Below the pieces are notes generated by a model that worked only from the letters and a program-made list of their open reading frames with translations, was not told where the DNA came from and did no database searches. Made by a program: the position numbers and the translations under genes. This document shows positions 29,909 through 42,481 of a stretch of DNA of 64,000 bases, in pieces (position 1 is the first letter of the stretch; each line of letters opens with the position of its first letter). Origin of the DNA: Helianthus annuus (lineage: Eukaryota > Streptophyta > Magnoliopsida > Asterales > Asteraceae). The stretch is from NCBI RefSeq assembly GCF_002127325.2, contig NC_035433.2, positions 82,092,079-82,156,078 on the forward strand, given 5' to 3'.

Positions 29909-31615
29909 CTAATAGTAGCGCGGTCCTAGAGGTCCAAAAATGGATGACATCATGTCATTCCATTCTCCGAATCCAAACGCGCCGCTGCTACTCCCTCCTT
30001 GTTGTTGGGCTCCCTCTTGCTGCCTCGGGTCAAGCCATTGAGAATGGTGAAGTGGTGGAGTCGGATATGAGATGCTACCATCATAAGGCGGTAATGAGGC
30101 ATAGTCCACATGTTGTGGATCCTCAACAACCGGCCTTCCGGCATGCCAATCCGCATGCATCCTCCTCTCCTGATCATCATGGTATCTATTATTAGTGTCC
30201 ACTTCTCTAGAGTATGCGAAGGTACGGTTCCATGCCTCGTGGCGATCGAAGCTATGTTTTAACGACCGCTCTATACTTGCGCTATTCCTCGTGTTTTGAT
30301 CATACAACGTCCTTTCCGACCCCGACCATGTATCAAAAATAGATGCCGGAGGACGTTGACTTTCAATCACCTCTTGCATTGTACCACTATACGCCCACCC
30401 CGGCTCATAAGATTGTTGCGCATAGTCATAGAACATACCACCGTGACCTCCTTGACCCACATTCAAGTTCACCCCACCTTGCGGTTGCTCCTCATAATCT
30501 TCATCCACGCTTGGGATCTCTGCTTCACTCTCGGGTTCATCCTCTTCACCCGGTAACAAATCCCTTGCATTCGCCTTAAGAGCTCTCCACCTTTGGCCTT
30601 GCGACTTTAACTTGTGATAACGCTCCGTCTAAGTATACGTCCAAACACTCCCCAACTTATCCAACGTGAAAGGTTGGTGCCTTTTTGTTGCTCCCCGATC
30701 TTCCGATGTTATCGCCTTCTGTTGTTTCATCAATCCCGTAATTATTCGACAATAAGGGACGATGTCTCTTCCATACTTATTTCGGCAGATCCATAAGTGG
30801 TGCATGATAAGGTAACGTATCGGGAAACGTGGAGCCCCATGCATCAACGAATAAAGAACGGGTACCTCCGGAAACGTCACCTGTTCTTTGTCTCCCCTTC
30901 GTGGAATGACATTGAGAAGACAGATTGTATGCAACAGTTTAGCTTCTATCTTCAAATTCTTCCGGTATAGAATAGCACTGGATTTACCGGGTAAGAATAA
31001 TGCTGCTAACATGTCATTCCATCGAACATGTTTCTCCGGGTTAAGCAAGAGGTCATCGAGAGTGGGAACCATGTACTCACGAGCCGGGAGACTCTCATAC
31101 TTCCCGAGCTTCTTTAACGTGTCGAATGACATCTCCACCGGTACCCCGTGCACCTTGCTAATCAACTTCATCTGTGACGGCTTGTTAAAATTATGACATT
31201 TCAAGGTCGCCATCCATTCTTGTATTTCTGTCATAAATAGGTTACTCTTGTCTTTGTCGAAGCATTTAAGCGCCCCTTCCCAACCTAGCGCCCGAAACTT
31301 ATCAAACACCCCAAACTGTTGAAACTCCACTTCCCGAACCTCTCGTTCACAAATGAAAGCGGCTGCCTTGTTCTTCAACTTATTCATGCAATCATGGTAG
31401 AGTGTCGGTTGCCATTCCTCTGCTTGATCATCTAATGGACCCGAATTCCACACCGGCTTTTCACTCGGATCCAATTCCATCTCTTCTTCGCCTTCACTTT
31501 CGCTTTCACTAATACGACCCATATATTGCCTTTTTCGCGGTGGTTGTTCCTTTTGTTTGCCTTTGCCTTTCGATGAAGATGAACTTGATCCCGCTTGTTC
31601 TTTTGTCTTAGCCAT
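29909..31615 (-). pseudogene. Athila ORF-1-like protein in envelope position
   Basis: A single frame from ATG at 31615 to 29909 (569 codons) with one internal TAG near 30629-30631. The N-terminus is Ser/Lys-rich (SSSSSKGKGKQKE) with a QYMGRISESESEGEEE segment. The central part (WEGALKCFDK, MATLKCHNF, VHGVPVEMSFDTLKKLGK, NVIPRRGDKEQVTFPEV, RYLIMHHLWICRNKYGRDIVPY) matches the Athila ORF-1/putative retrotransposon protein family of plants. The C-terminal 216 residues are acidic and then Pro/Gln/Gly-rich. Its place after integrase is where retroviruses have env, but I see no signal peptide or clear membrane anchor. Its function is unknown. Confidence 0.8.
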
Positions 31616-32870
31616 TTCCTACACGCATGAGACAAGCAACAAAAGCAAACACAAAATTAAATCCTCTTTTCCAAAACATCCCCACACTTGCTTGTTATCA
31701 TGGTTGTAGATGTTAGTGAACCAAAAGTATCTCAAAATTTTTTCAAAAATTGGGCATGGTGTCTCTACAATGTAGAACATCCCAAAAGTTCACTACTTTA
31801 ACCACAAATCCTACATCTACAACCAAAACCATGTTCAAATAATCGATTTCATAATCATATCTAAGAACAAGCAAGTGGGCATGAACAAATAACCTAAAAC
31901 ACCTTACTTTTCACAATGTAGCACCAAAATATAACAAAATCAGCTTTCATACCTTTGTTTGAAGATGCACAAGTGCTTGTGAAACTAAAACTCCAAAAAC
32001 CCCCAAATAATCTCGAACTAGGGTTTGGGATTCGGACCCAAAAACCGTGTTTTCCCCTAAATCTCTCGTCAAAATCAACAAGCTTGTGAAAAATTAGCCA
32101 AGTTAGACTAAAATTTCACTTGATTTGGACAAAAATTGAAGGAATTATGAAAGATTGAATGTAGAAGAGCTATGGAGGTTGTGGTGGGTCTTGAGAAGAA
32201 GAAGATGATGGTGATGGAAGAATGTAGAATGACAAGAATGTGTGTGGCTGGGATTAACTCACGTGAAGTTGTGTTTTTATGTTTTTTTTTTATATACAAG
32301 CGGACCCCAAACGTCGGACACAAAAAAACTCCGCACCGTAAGTTACGGTCTCACCGTAATTTACGGTGAGACCTGGACATGTGTTCTTCGCCGTAAGTCA
32401 GTAGACTTCTACCGTAAAACTTCAAAATTTCTTAACTCCACCGTAAATTACGGTATGACCGTAATTTACGGTAAAAACTGAACCTGAAATCTCACCGTAA
32501 TTCAGTTGAGTTTTACCGTAATGCCCAAAATATTTTAACAACCACCGTAAATTACGGCCATACCGTAATTTACGGTGCACACTGGGCATCTTTGCTTCGC
32601 CAAAACTTGAGGTTTTTATGTGAAAAATTTTTAGATTTTTTAATTTTTAATTTTTTTTTTATGTTTTTTAATTTTTTCAAAACTTGTAAAAATTACCCTA
32701 CCCCCTCAAAAATCCCGTGTTGTCCTCAACACAATGTAAGAGCAATTCGTGACCCGAACATCCCCACACTTGTTTCGAACACGGACTTCGAGGAACTATG
32801 GCAATTGTGCAAATTATACAAAACAAAACAAAACAAAATACTACTATATACACTACCGAACCTGGGCCTC
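31616..32870 (-). other. Athila spacer with palindromic repeat array
   Basis: Noncoding sequence between integrase and the envelope-position ORF. 32335-32576 holds three units (period about 104 bp), each with a 33-34-bp inverted repeat built of ACCGTAAATTACGGT and its complement. Polypurine-like motifs lie at 31677-31690 and 32759-32772. Confidence 0.8.
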
Positions 32871-35800
32871 TCATGGTTGTTCCTCATCGACCGGGCGTAA
32901 GATGTAGCCCGCTTTGTCAAGCTCCAAGTTGTTGATGTCATTTCCCTCCAAATGCGGCTTCAAGCGGTGACCGTTCACCGTTTGTTGTTTCAATGTTTGC
33001 TCGTCTTGGATGTCTACATCACCAAATTGCCCAACTCTCCGAATGACATACGGACCCATCCATTTGCTTTTAAGCTTGCCCGCGAACATCTTCATTCGTG
33101 AGTTATACAACCAAACTTTCTGCCCCACTTCAAATGTTTTCTTTCTCAATTTTGCATCATGCACTTTCTTGAGTTTATCTTTATAGGCCGATGCACATTC
33201 ATACGCCTCATCTCGAATCTCTTCTATCTCGCTCAATTGCAATTTTCTCAACTTACCCGCCTCATCGTAATCCGCGTTGACTGTCTTGATCGCCCAATGT
33301 GCCCGATGCGCCAACTCCATTGGCAAGTGACAACCCTTACCATACACCATTCGGTAAGGTGTTGTGCCAATAGGAGTCTTGTAGGCCGTACGGTATGCCC
33401 ACAAAGCATCATCTAACTTGCTCGACCAATCCTTTCTATCCGTTCTTACCGTCTTCATGAGAATCTCTTTGATTTGACGGTTGGACACTTCAACTTGTCC
33501 ACTCGTTTGCGGATGGTAAGGTGTGGCAACTCGGTGATTCACGCTATACCTTTTCAATAATTTTCCGAAGTTGAAGTTCTTGAAATGTGAACCACCATCA
33601 CTTATAATAACCCGCGGGATTCCAAAGCGAGAGAAGATGTTGGATTGAACAAATTTACAAACAACCGAGTGGTCGTTCGTTCGTGTTGCAATAGCCTCAA
33701 TCCACTTCGAGACATAATCCACCGCCACCAAAATGTAAAGAAAGCCATTCGAATTCGGGAACGGACCCATAAAATCTATACCCCATACATCAAATATTTC
33801 TACAACCAAGATTGGTTGTAATGGCATCTCATCCCTTTTGATATGCTTCCCATCTTTTGACAATTAATGCAATTCCTAGCAAACTCAATTGCATCCTTGA
33901 AAATGGTGGGCCAATAAAACCCACAAGAAAGAACCCGATAGCCTGTTTTATGCCCACTAAAATGACCCCCGCAAGCGGACGAATGGGCATGAGTCAAGAT
34001 TTCCAACACTTCCGTCTCGGGCACACACCTCCGTATAACTTGATCCGGTCCGATCTTGAAGAGATCCGGCTCATCCCAAATGTATTGCTTCACTTGGACC
34101 ATGAATTGTTGTCGACACTTTTTGGTCCAATGAGTTAGAATGGCACCCGTGGCTAAATAGTTGACATAATGAGCATACCACGGTGCAACGAAAGTGGAAA
34201 CGGCTAAAAGTTGCTCATCGGGGAAACTTTCACTGATTTCACTCACATCATCGGTCCCTTCCACCGGAATCCGAGACAAATGATCCGCTACTACATTCTC
34301 ACTTCCCTTCTTGTCTCGGATCTCTAGATCGAACTCTTGTAATAATAAGACCCACCGAATCAAACGCGGCTTCGCATCCTTTTTCTCCATCAAGTACCAG
34401 ACCGCACTATGATCCGAATAAACCACTACCTTGCTTCCCCAAATATACGAGCGAAACTTATCCAAAGCATACACCACCGCTAGTAATTCCTTCTCGGTTG
34501 TGGTGTAGTTAAGTTGCGCTTCGGATAAAGTTTTGCTTGCATAGTAAATAACCACCGGTTTCTTGTCAACCCGTTGACCCAAAACTGCACCAATAGTGGT
34601 GTCACTCGCATCACACATTATCTCGAACGGCTTTGACCAATCAGGTGGTTGCAAAATAGGCGCCTTAACCAAGTGTTCCTTCAAAACAGTGAAAGCTTGC
34701 ATACACTCATTAGTAAAATCAAATGGGACATCTTTTAATAACAAGTTGCATAAGGGTTTGGTGATAACACTAAAACCCTTAATGAAACGTCTATAAAAAC
34801 CCGCATGTCCCAAGAATGACCTTACACCCTTAACATTTTTAGGAGGTGGCAAAGATGATATTACCCGTATCTTTGCCTTGTCCACCTCCATCCCCCTTTC
34901 AGAAATCACATGGCCAACACAATGCCCTCTTGCACCATGAAATGACTTTTCTCCCAACTTAGCACTAAATTTTTCTCAACGCACCTTTTCAAAACCTTTT
35001 GCAATTCGTTGAGACAAGCATCAAAAGTAGTGCCAAAAATGGAGAAGTCATCCATAAATACTTCGAGCGACTCTCCAACCATGTCCGAGAAGATACTCAT
35101 CATACATCGTTGGAAGGTTGCCGGAGCATTACACAAGCCAAATGGCATTCTCCTAAAGGCAAAGGTGCCATATGGACATGTGAAGGTGGTCTTGTGTTGG
35201 TCATCCGGGTGTATGGCGATTTGATTGTAACCCGAATACCCATCTAAAAAACAATAATATTTTTGACCCGACAATTTTTCAATAATTTGGTCAATGAAAG
35301 GTAGCGGGAAATGGTCCTTAGAAGTGGCGGCATTCAATTTTCGGTAGTCAATACACACCCGCCACCCGGTAACCGGTCGGGTGGCAATTTGTTCACCACT
35401 TTCATCCTTGACTACTTGAATGCCGGCCTTCTTAGGCACAACTTGGGTGGGACTCACCCAAGCACTATCCGAAATCGGATAGATGATTCCCGCATCCAAC
35501 CATTTGATTACCTCCTTTTTAACTACCTCCCTTAGGTTCGGGTTCAACCGCCTTTGAGCTTCTCGTGTCGGTTTGGCATCTTCGGTCGTGATGATTTTAT
35601 GCATGACAATGGATGGACTAATTCCTTTGAGGTCGGCAATCGTCCATCCAATAGCTCCCTTGTTCTCTTTTAAAACCTCCATCAACGCTTGCTCTTGTGC
35701 CAACTCCAAATTAGAGGCAACAATGACCGGTAAGGTGTCATTATCCCCTAAGAATACATACTTCAAATGGCTCGGCAAGTCTTTGAGCTCCAACTTTGGT

Positions 35801-36882
35801 GGTTCCTCCAATGATGGTTTTGTACCCGAATCGATCTCCACCGGTAGACCCTCGAATTGGTGGGTCCATGGTGGTCTACCTTCTTTCAATGCCATAGCAT
35901 CTTGTGCTTCCTCTTCAACCCGGAGTGCATAAGCATGTACCTGTTCAGAAAAGTCACACAGGCAAATATCCAAACCATCCTCCTCATACTCATGCGGGTT
36001 GCATCCATCTACTATGTCTGCCATGAAACACTCATCAACACCGTTAGCATTAGAATTGTTAGTAAAAACATTCAAACGCATTTTTCTATTTCCAAAAGCC
36101 ATATCAACTGTACCAAATCTACAATCAATAATAGCATGTGCGGTGCTTAAAAATGGCCGACCCAAAATTATATTTTGTTGTTTCTTAGGATCCGCCGATG
36201 AGTAATCCAAGACTAAGAAGTCCACCGGGTAATAAAACTCATCAATTTTCACAATTACATTTTGAACCATACCCCGAGGCAACTTATGAGACAAATCGGC
36301 CAAAACAACCGTCGTCTCCACCCTTGCTAACGGACCAAAGTCATATTGGTCATATAAGCCCCCCGGTAAAATGCTAACTCCGGCTCCAAGATCTAGCAAC
36401 GCCTTAGCCATTTGAAAATTACCCACTTGTACATTAATCAATGGCGTGCCCGGATCTTGGAGCTTAGGAGGAAGCTCCCCATTTAACACCGCACTCACTT
36501 GCCCGGTTAAATCCACCCGCTTAGGCACTTTCTTCTTGTTTTGCCTTTTTTGTGTACATAATTCTTTTAAGAATTTTGCATAAGCGGGGACTTGTTTTAT
36601 TGCATCGAGGAGTGGGAGATTTATTTTTACTTGTTTAAACATGTCCCACATCTCCTCTTTTTGAGGACCTCTCGACACAATGAAATTTTTCTTTCCCGGA
36701 TCAAGTAAGGCCGATGGAAACGGGACTTGACTCGGTTCACCCTCAACTTTGTCATTCTTTTCATTTTCACCCAAACCCGGTTTTTTAACAATTGTTTCTT
36801 TTGGTTTAACCGGTGAAATGTCATCATCACTTTCAATTCCCGTGACATCCTCAACTACCCCCTCAACCAATTCGGGTGACAA
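32871..36882 (-). pseudogene. Athila pol: protease, RT, RNase H, integrase (frameshifted)
   Basis: Three overlapping frames. 36882-34906 holds the protease (ALLDLGAGVSILP, residues 162-174; Asp164 with Leu in place of the usual Ser/Thr) and RT with FMDDFS. 34957-33800 holds the RNase H ([14 protein letters not shown]...[12 protein letters not shown]) and the integrase HHCC finger (CINCQ). 33863-32871 holds the integrase core with Asp in GIDFMGP, Asp in ISDGGSHF and Glu in GQVE, plus a GPY motif ([11 protein letters not shown]). Frame changes lie near 34920 and 33840. Without them the gene would be one polyprotein. It is not functional as it stands. Confidence 0.93.
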
Positions 36883-39102
36883 ATTGGCTTTAAATTCTTC
36901 CCACTTCTTAATACACTAACATGATTAATATTAACATTACCTCGTGACGAACCGTGTGAAGGGTTTACCTTAGTGTCGCTTGGAAGTTGACCCTTACCTT
37001 TCTTCAATTCCGCCACATCGGTTGCTAATTGACCCATTTGGGTTGTTAGTGATTGGATGCTTTTATCACGAACCTCATCCTTTTGCATTCGCACTTCGTC
37101 AAGTTGGTTCCGTTTTTGCATCTCCATTTGCATGCTCTTTAGCATCTCCATCACCTCGTTTCCACCCGAAGACCCCCCTTGTTCTTGACCCGTTTGGTAT
37201 TGCTTTTGATAACCTTGGTTATTTCCGCCTCGGTATCCACCTTGGTTATTGTAAGATTGGCGTAAACCAAAGTTACCTTGGCTACCTTGAAAATTCGGGT
37301 TTGCTTGATTTGAAGGGTTCCCATATCTAAAATTCGGGTGGTTCCTCAACTCGGGGTGGTAGGTATTAGAGTTCATGTTGTTGTAGTTCCTACCACCTCC
37401 TCCTTGACCTTGACCTTGAACCGCATGGACTTCCTCGTATTGCCCTTCCAACATCCCTTGGCAATTTTCAGCCGCATGACCTATTTCATTACACAAAGCA
37501 CAAACATCATAAATTTGGTTAGTGGTTTGAACATTACCGTCATCTATGGCGTGCACTTGAGGTCGGGTAGTGGTCGGTCGGGCTCTTCTTGAAGCTTGAG
37601 CTTTCCTTTTTGATGTAGTTTCCATGCTTTCCAAGAACTCCCAATCATCGTTCTCATAGTTTGTTCTAAAAGTCCCACTGGTGATAGACATCAAGTCACG
37701 TGCGTCTTCGGCACTCAACCCCTCGTGAAAGGCGTTCATCAACTCCCACAATTCAATTCCATGATGAGGGCAGTTTTTAATCATCATATTGAAACGCTCG
37801 AATGCCTCATGAAACATCTCACCATGTTGTTGTTGGAAGCTTCTCAACCCCTTCCTTGCATCATTGGTCTTTTGGGCGGTGTAAAACTCATCTAAGAAAG
37901 TTTGTTGCATCTCCCCCCATGTATATATAGATGCTGAAGGTAACGTGTAAAACCACTTCTTCGCCTTATCTTCCAAGGAAAATTGGAACAAAACCAATTT
38001 AATATCGTCGGCCGAAAACCCTTGACTCCCAAGAGTGTTGCAAATCGAGTCATAAGCCTCTAAATGAAAGTAAGGCTCCTCCGTTGCCAACCCCTTGTAC
38101 TTTGGTAGACTTTGCAAAGAGTTGGTTCTTACTTCAAATGTTCGCCCTTGGTCATTATGAGGAATGACTACCGGTGAAGGGTTTTGCGTGATTACTGGCC
38201 GAAAATGTGCTTCAATGCCCCTCACATTTTCTCTAAGGTGTCTCCTTGGTACACCATACCTACCTCTCGGAATAATAGGACCATTTGGCCTTGGTACTTG
38301 CCCTTGTGGTGCGATTGGTTGTTGAAACTGTTGTTGTCGCATCGGTGGGCGTTGAGGTGGTCTTTGAAATTGTTGTTGTACATGTTGTGGCCGGACTTGT
38401 TGCAATGGGATAGGTTGTGGCATTGGTGGCCCTTGTGGTCTTGGCCGAATGTGTTGTGGTATAAGTTGTTGTTGTGGCATTCCACCAACACTTGCCATCC
38501 CTTGAGATTGACTTTGCACATACCCAAACTCCCCTTGATCACCATAACCTCCATAACCGTACCCATCATCATCATACCCCTCAAAATCTTCAAATCCCTC
38601 ATCATAACCATCTCCTTGAATTCCCGAAGTTTGCCCAAATGGGATGGTTGAATACTGAAAACCCGATTGTTGTGGTCTAAAGGATGAAGTAGTATGCACA
38701 ATAGTTGAATTCGGTGCAATTGTGAAAGTGGATGTTGATTGACCCGTAGTTGGGGGAAAAATGAGATAACGGTGGGATTGTGGTGGATGGATTATAGGTG
38801 ATGGTAGGCTCAGTTTGAGTGGTGATTGGTTGGGTGACATTGGATGGTGTAAATTCAGCGGTGGTATTAGGTAATGTGGTGTTTGGTGATGGTTGGGTGG
38901 AAGTAGGTATGAAGGGTGAGGATGATTGACCCGTTGTAGGTGGAATTTGAGAATCAGCCATGATGTTTCTCGGTGTGATGGGTGAAGTGGGTGAACCAAT
39001 GATCTTGTTTTCTCGCACTATAACTCTGTTTTGTCGTAGCGTCCTTTCAATTTCCGGATCAAACGATAGCGGTGATGACCTGTGAGAGCCTCTAGTATGC
39101 AT
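36855..39102 (-). pseudogene. Athila Gag (frameshifted)
   Basis: The likely start is ATG at 39102 (MHTRGSHRSSPLSFDPEIE). The N-terminal frame runs to about 38750 and then shifts into the frame 38999-36855. The central part (NSLQSLPKYKGLATEEPYFHLEAYDSIC) is the retrotransposon gag domain, followed by a CCHC knuckle (CALCNEIGHAAENC) and a Gln/Gly/Asn-rich segment. Two proline/glutamine-rich blocks lie before the gag domain. The frame ends at 36855, and a second frame change near 36890-36915 separates it from pol. Confidence 0.88.
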
Positions 39103-39191
39103 ACACCTGAAGTACCTGCACACTAAACACAACCAACGTAAACCCGAAAATAACAAACAAAACTATTAAACTAACTCACGTTGCGCACTAC

Positions 39192-39209
39192 TCCCCGGCA
39201 ACGGCGCCA
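39192..39209 (-). other. Athila primer-binding site (tRNA-Asp)
   Basis: The minus strand reads TGGCGCCGTTGCCGGGGA, complementary to the 3' end of plant tRNA-Asp, five bases inside the 5' LTR. Confidence 0.92.
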
Positions 39210-39214
39210 AAATT

Positions 39215-40392
39215 TGACGTGCTATCGTAGGTACACGCAAATTTAATCCCAATAACAACTAAATAGATAGCGGTAAGAGGGTATCGAACTCAGGGAGTAT
39301 GTGGAAGATGTGTCGATTGTATAGCTTTGTACTTAAACTAATATTAAACTAAATTGCAGAAATTAAAATTCAAGAGTTTGGATTGTTGTTCTAGAAAACT
39401 AAATTAAAAACTAATTCAAATCAAATGTTGGTTGTAAAACAAATTAGGAGAGAACAATGATCACCTTAGGTTTCAGTTTCTTTAAACAATTGTGTGTAAT
39501 TCCAACTAGAAAGAGTTACATAGACATAACTCGTGTTTAGATGATTGAAGTGATAAAAGGGGACAAAGTACTCGGATTATATAAACGCGAGGTTGTTTCC
39601 CGATGACCAATTAACCAATAACCAACCTAACCCTTCCCGTGATATCTCGATTGCCAACGGCACCAAGAACGTACGATTAAGACTAGAAATTGCAATATCG
39701 ATTAACAAGTTACAAGCAATCAATCATACACCATGATATTCAAGCAACGCAAGTTATCATTCTAGAAATTCAGAAATAAAACACACAAAAGTTCAAGAAA
39801 CATTCACCTAAGATGATCACCGAAGAGTTTAGCCGGACATGGCTTGGTGAATCATCATCATAATCAAACCAATGTTCATACGAATCGAAAATACAAACCG
39901 GATGATACGAATTGTTCAAAACCCAAGTAAGCAGCCAAAATTCGCCCCCAAGATGATCCAAAACCGTCCAATCATGAGGAATGCTGAAAAGACCCCATCA
40001 AACTAACTTAAATGTGGCAGTTACAAGTTTTCTCGCAGACTCCACCGTAAATTACGGCATCACCGTAATTTACGGTGAACACAAAAGTTTTATGGTGATT
40101 CTCTACTGATTTACGGTAAGCATATAATGAAATCCAGGTCCACCGTAAATTATGGTAGGACCGTAATTTACGGTGGTGAGCTGATTTATCTTCTTTGTTT
40201 TGTCTCTTGTTCCATGCTCGACCCGTTCATCACCAAAGTCTCCAAAACTGCACTTAATCCATCTTTTAGCCCCCGAAATGCACCTGAAACATAAGCAACA
40301 GTAGTTATCTAATTCAAGATAATTACACGATTAAGTGAAGGCTTATTTCATCTTTTAACATGCTTAAGGGTTGTCCAATGGACCACCCGTCA
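39215..40392 (-). repeat. Athila 5' LTR
   Basis: Partner of 27463-28641 with palindromic modules at 40044-40076 and 40142-40174 (the latter with one substitution). The ORF at 39770-39961 is the same LTR frame as at 28019. Confidence 0.96.
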
Positions 40393-40690
40393 TTACCATG
40401 TACCACCAGAAGCCTTTCAAGAACCAAAATTGTTCGATCGCAAAGTTACCTGCCATCGTAGCTTGCATAAATAACATCAAGTTTTTAAAGCCATTTTTAC
40501 TCAACAATTTCCCACTCAAAACAAATTTTAGAAATCAATGATATGAAGAGACGGTGCACATTTTCATAATATGACAAACATGTATCCCTTCAACAGCACT
40601 TTTTCCAATGCCAATATCTGCTTCTTGAATCATTCCAACATCATTTGCACCATCTCCAAAGCGCTTTATTTCACCAATCTTGTAACCTTA
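40393..40690 (-). pseudogene. Captured P4-type ATPase (phospholipid flippase) fragment, copy 1
   Basis: About 40690-40575 encodes [18 protein letters not shown], the hinge signature of P-type ATPases in the form typical of P4 flippases (ALA family). After an intron-like gap, 40470-40393 encodes a segment resembling the following MQAVMASDF.IAQF.FLERLLVVHG stretch, with one frame change. The fragment continues at 27421-27462, across the Athila insertion. It lacks the phosphorylation site and membrane domain. Confidence 0.85.
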
Positions 40691-40699
40691 TTTTAAAAA

Positions 40700-41430
40700 T
40701 AATATCAGTTATTGTATACCAGAACAAAAATAAAAGAAATCAAAAACTAATAACAGATTAAAATCGAAGCAGCTAACAATAACCCTAACCCTAATACGAT
40801 AGTGAAATCGAAGGTTACAATCGATGAATCAAAGATATATAGGGTCTTATAAAAAATATCATCAGAATGAAAACCTAAATTCAGAATTAATGAATGAAAC
40901 CCTATGAGAAGACAAAATGAAATCAGAATAAAACCCTAAAATTAGAATGAACCCTTAAAATCTTATAACAAAAAAAAAATACAAAATTAACATCAATTAA
41001 TCATTAATCTGATGGAGCAGTACCTATGAGCTGATAAGTTGTTGATAAGGAACAAACATGGATCAATGGAAGAAGATGAAAGAAGATGAAGAGAGAATAA
41101 CGAACAGAAGAACGAAGTTGATTGTTGCCGGAAAAACCTTCACGGTGACGAGAGAAGATGAGAAAGAATTCTGGCTAAATCGCAAATGTGGAAGATTGAG
41201 ATTTAGGGTTTGTGATTTGAAAAAAAAAGTTTGAAAAGAGAGGGTTTCATAATTATGGAAACAACAATTACATTGGAAGAGAAAGCGTGTGATTGAATAG
41301 TATGTGAGGGAAAAGAGAGTAGAGCAACCCCTCCTTGAATTGCCGCTCAAAATTGCTCAGAAAGGAGTATCACATTGCCAGGTGGCAATAAAAGGGATAA
41401 AAATATGCCAAGTGACATAAGTTTGTTTTG
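40700..41430 (-). other. Helitron 5' part, origin unknown
   Basis: On the minus strand this looks like a 5' leader with CCCTAAATC phrases and CT-rich stretches (41065-41220). Short ORFs run both ways (for example 41063-41350 minus and a Glu/Lys-rich one at 41057 plus). I recognise no protein. A telomere-like AACCCTAACCCTAA at 40781-40794 is a plant leader motif rather than a telomere. Confidence 0.4.
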
Positions 41431-41449
41431 TTTTATTATAAGGTATAGA

Positions 41450-42481
41450 TTGTGTTAGAAGCAATAAAGAAAGGGTATAAATGGATTTCAAACTACAATG
41501 TTTCTACTAAAAGGTTATTACATATTTCTCAAAATGGAAATATATAAATTTGCCTTTTCTACCGAAAGGTTATTACATATTTCTCAAAATGGAAATATAT
41601 ATAAATTTGCCTTAATTTGAGTTGAAAGAAATGTTACATGAGTTTAACCTACTGACTCAAAAGTGGCAACAATGGATGTATCTTCAATCTCCTAGTTGGT
41701 TTAAGCAATAAGCCAAATGAAGTCCGAGGCATTCCGAGTTCCAAGCTGCTTCCAAAGTTCCAAGAATATATAATCATCATCACCCACATGAGTACTTCTC
41801 AAACAAACTGCAAAAAGATCCAAGCAACCTCAACAAATGGGTATATAGTATACACTTACTAGGGCCTCAAAGGCTCGTCCAACTATCCTTTGACCCTTTT
41901 ATAGGTGATATTCAGCACAAGCCTCACAAAATCACCACATGCGAGTAGGGGTGTAAATTCAATTTCTGATAGGTCTCAAAAACATGCCACGAACCTAACG
42001 CTTAACCCTGTATTATATGTATTTTTTATAATGTGTTTTATTTCATATATTAAACTATATATTAAACTGGATGGGTATTTTATGCCGTAATTATAACTTA
42101 AAAAGGAGAAATTAACATAAGATTTTATACTTAAAATGTAATTTTCCTATATACAATGTTTTTATAGTAAATTGTTAAATTTAATTTATCAATTTGCAAA
42201 GATATATCAAAAAAAGAAAAGAATCGTGTTCCGGTTCGCCTAAAAATTCCAGGTTCGGGTCGGGTTGGACCGCCAACCCGCGAACACGGCCCGTTTAGCA
42301 CCTCTACATGGCTACATGTGAGCATAAAAAGCTAAATCGGTTATTGATATACATACTTGAGTCTTGCCGCATACAACTTCAGTGTGTGCGCGAGACCACG
42401 TTTGAGCCTGCGGGAATGTAAAAATCTCACAGATCACTGTTGTTACCTCCAGATGTCAGCCCAGGCCTGTTATTGACTATC
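41450..42481. other. Intergenic DNA with a 55-bp tandem doublet
   Basis: 41502-41556 and 41557-41613 are two tandem copies of a unit with GGTTATTACATATTTCTCAA. The rest is AT-rich with no gene seen. It is repeated in unit 2 from 51914. Confidence 0.6.

Larger units (their letters stand above)
27463..40392 (-). mobile_element. Athila-type Ty3/gypsy LTR retrotransposon, complete, 12.93 kb
   Basis: LTRs at 27463-28641 and 39215-40392 (1179 and 1178 bp), TG...CA ends, 5-bp TSD TTACC on both sides (27458-27462, 40393-40397). It reads on the minus strand: 5' LTR, tRNA-Asp primer-binding site, gag, protease, RT, RNase H, integrase, an Athila ORF-1-like gene in the envelope position, polypurine tract, 3' LTR. 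The order and primer site are those of the Athila lineage. About nine substitutions and one indel separate the LTRs by eye, a young insertion. It is absent from duplication unit 2, so it came later. Gag and pol each have frameshifts. Confidence 0.96.
24970..41449 (-). mobile_element. Helitron, copy 1 (split by Athila)
   Basis: The element reads on the minus strand. The 5' end is TCTATACCTTATAATAAAA (complement of 41431-41449), preceded by A. The 3' end is a hairpin (CGCGA/TCGCG arms at 24983-24998) followed by CTAG (24970-24973) and host T, so insertion was between A and T with no TSD, as Helitrons do. Without Athila the length is 3,545 bp. No Rep/helicase is present, so it is non-autonomous. 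The cargo is host-gene fragments, all on the same strand. Confidence 0.9.

Noticed and set aside
34999..38651. Plus-strand ORFs across Athila gag and pol
   Set aside because: They lie opposite clear gag, protease and RT motifs and show no domain of their own.
40781..40794. Telomere-like AACCCTAACCCTAA
   Set aside because: Only two units, next to a CCCTAA-rich leader-like sequence, and duplicated with its surroundings at about 51245. It is a common telo-box in plant 5' leaders, not an interstitial telomere.
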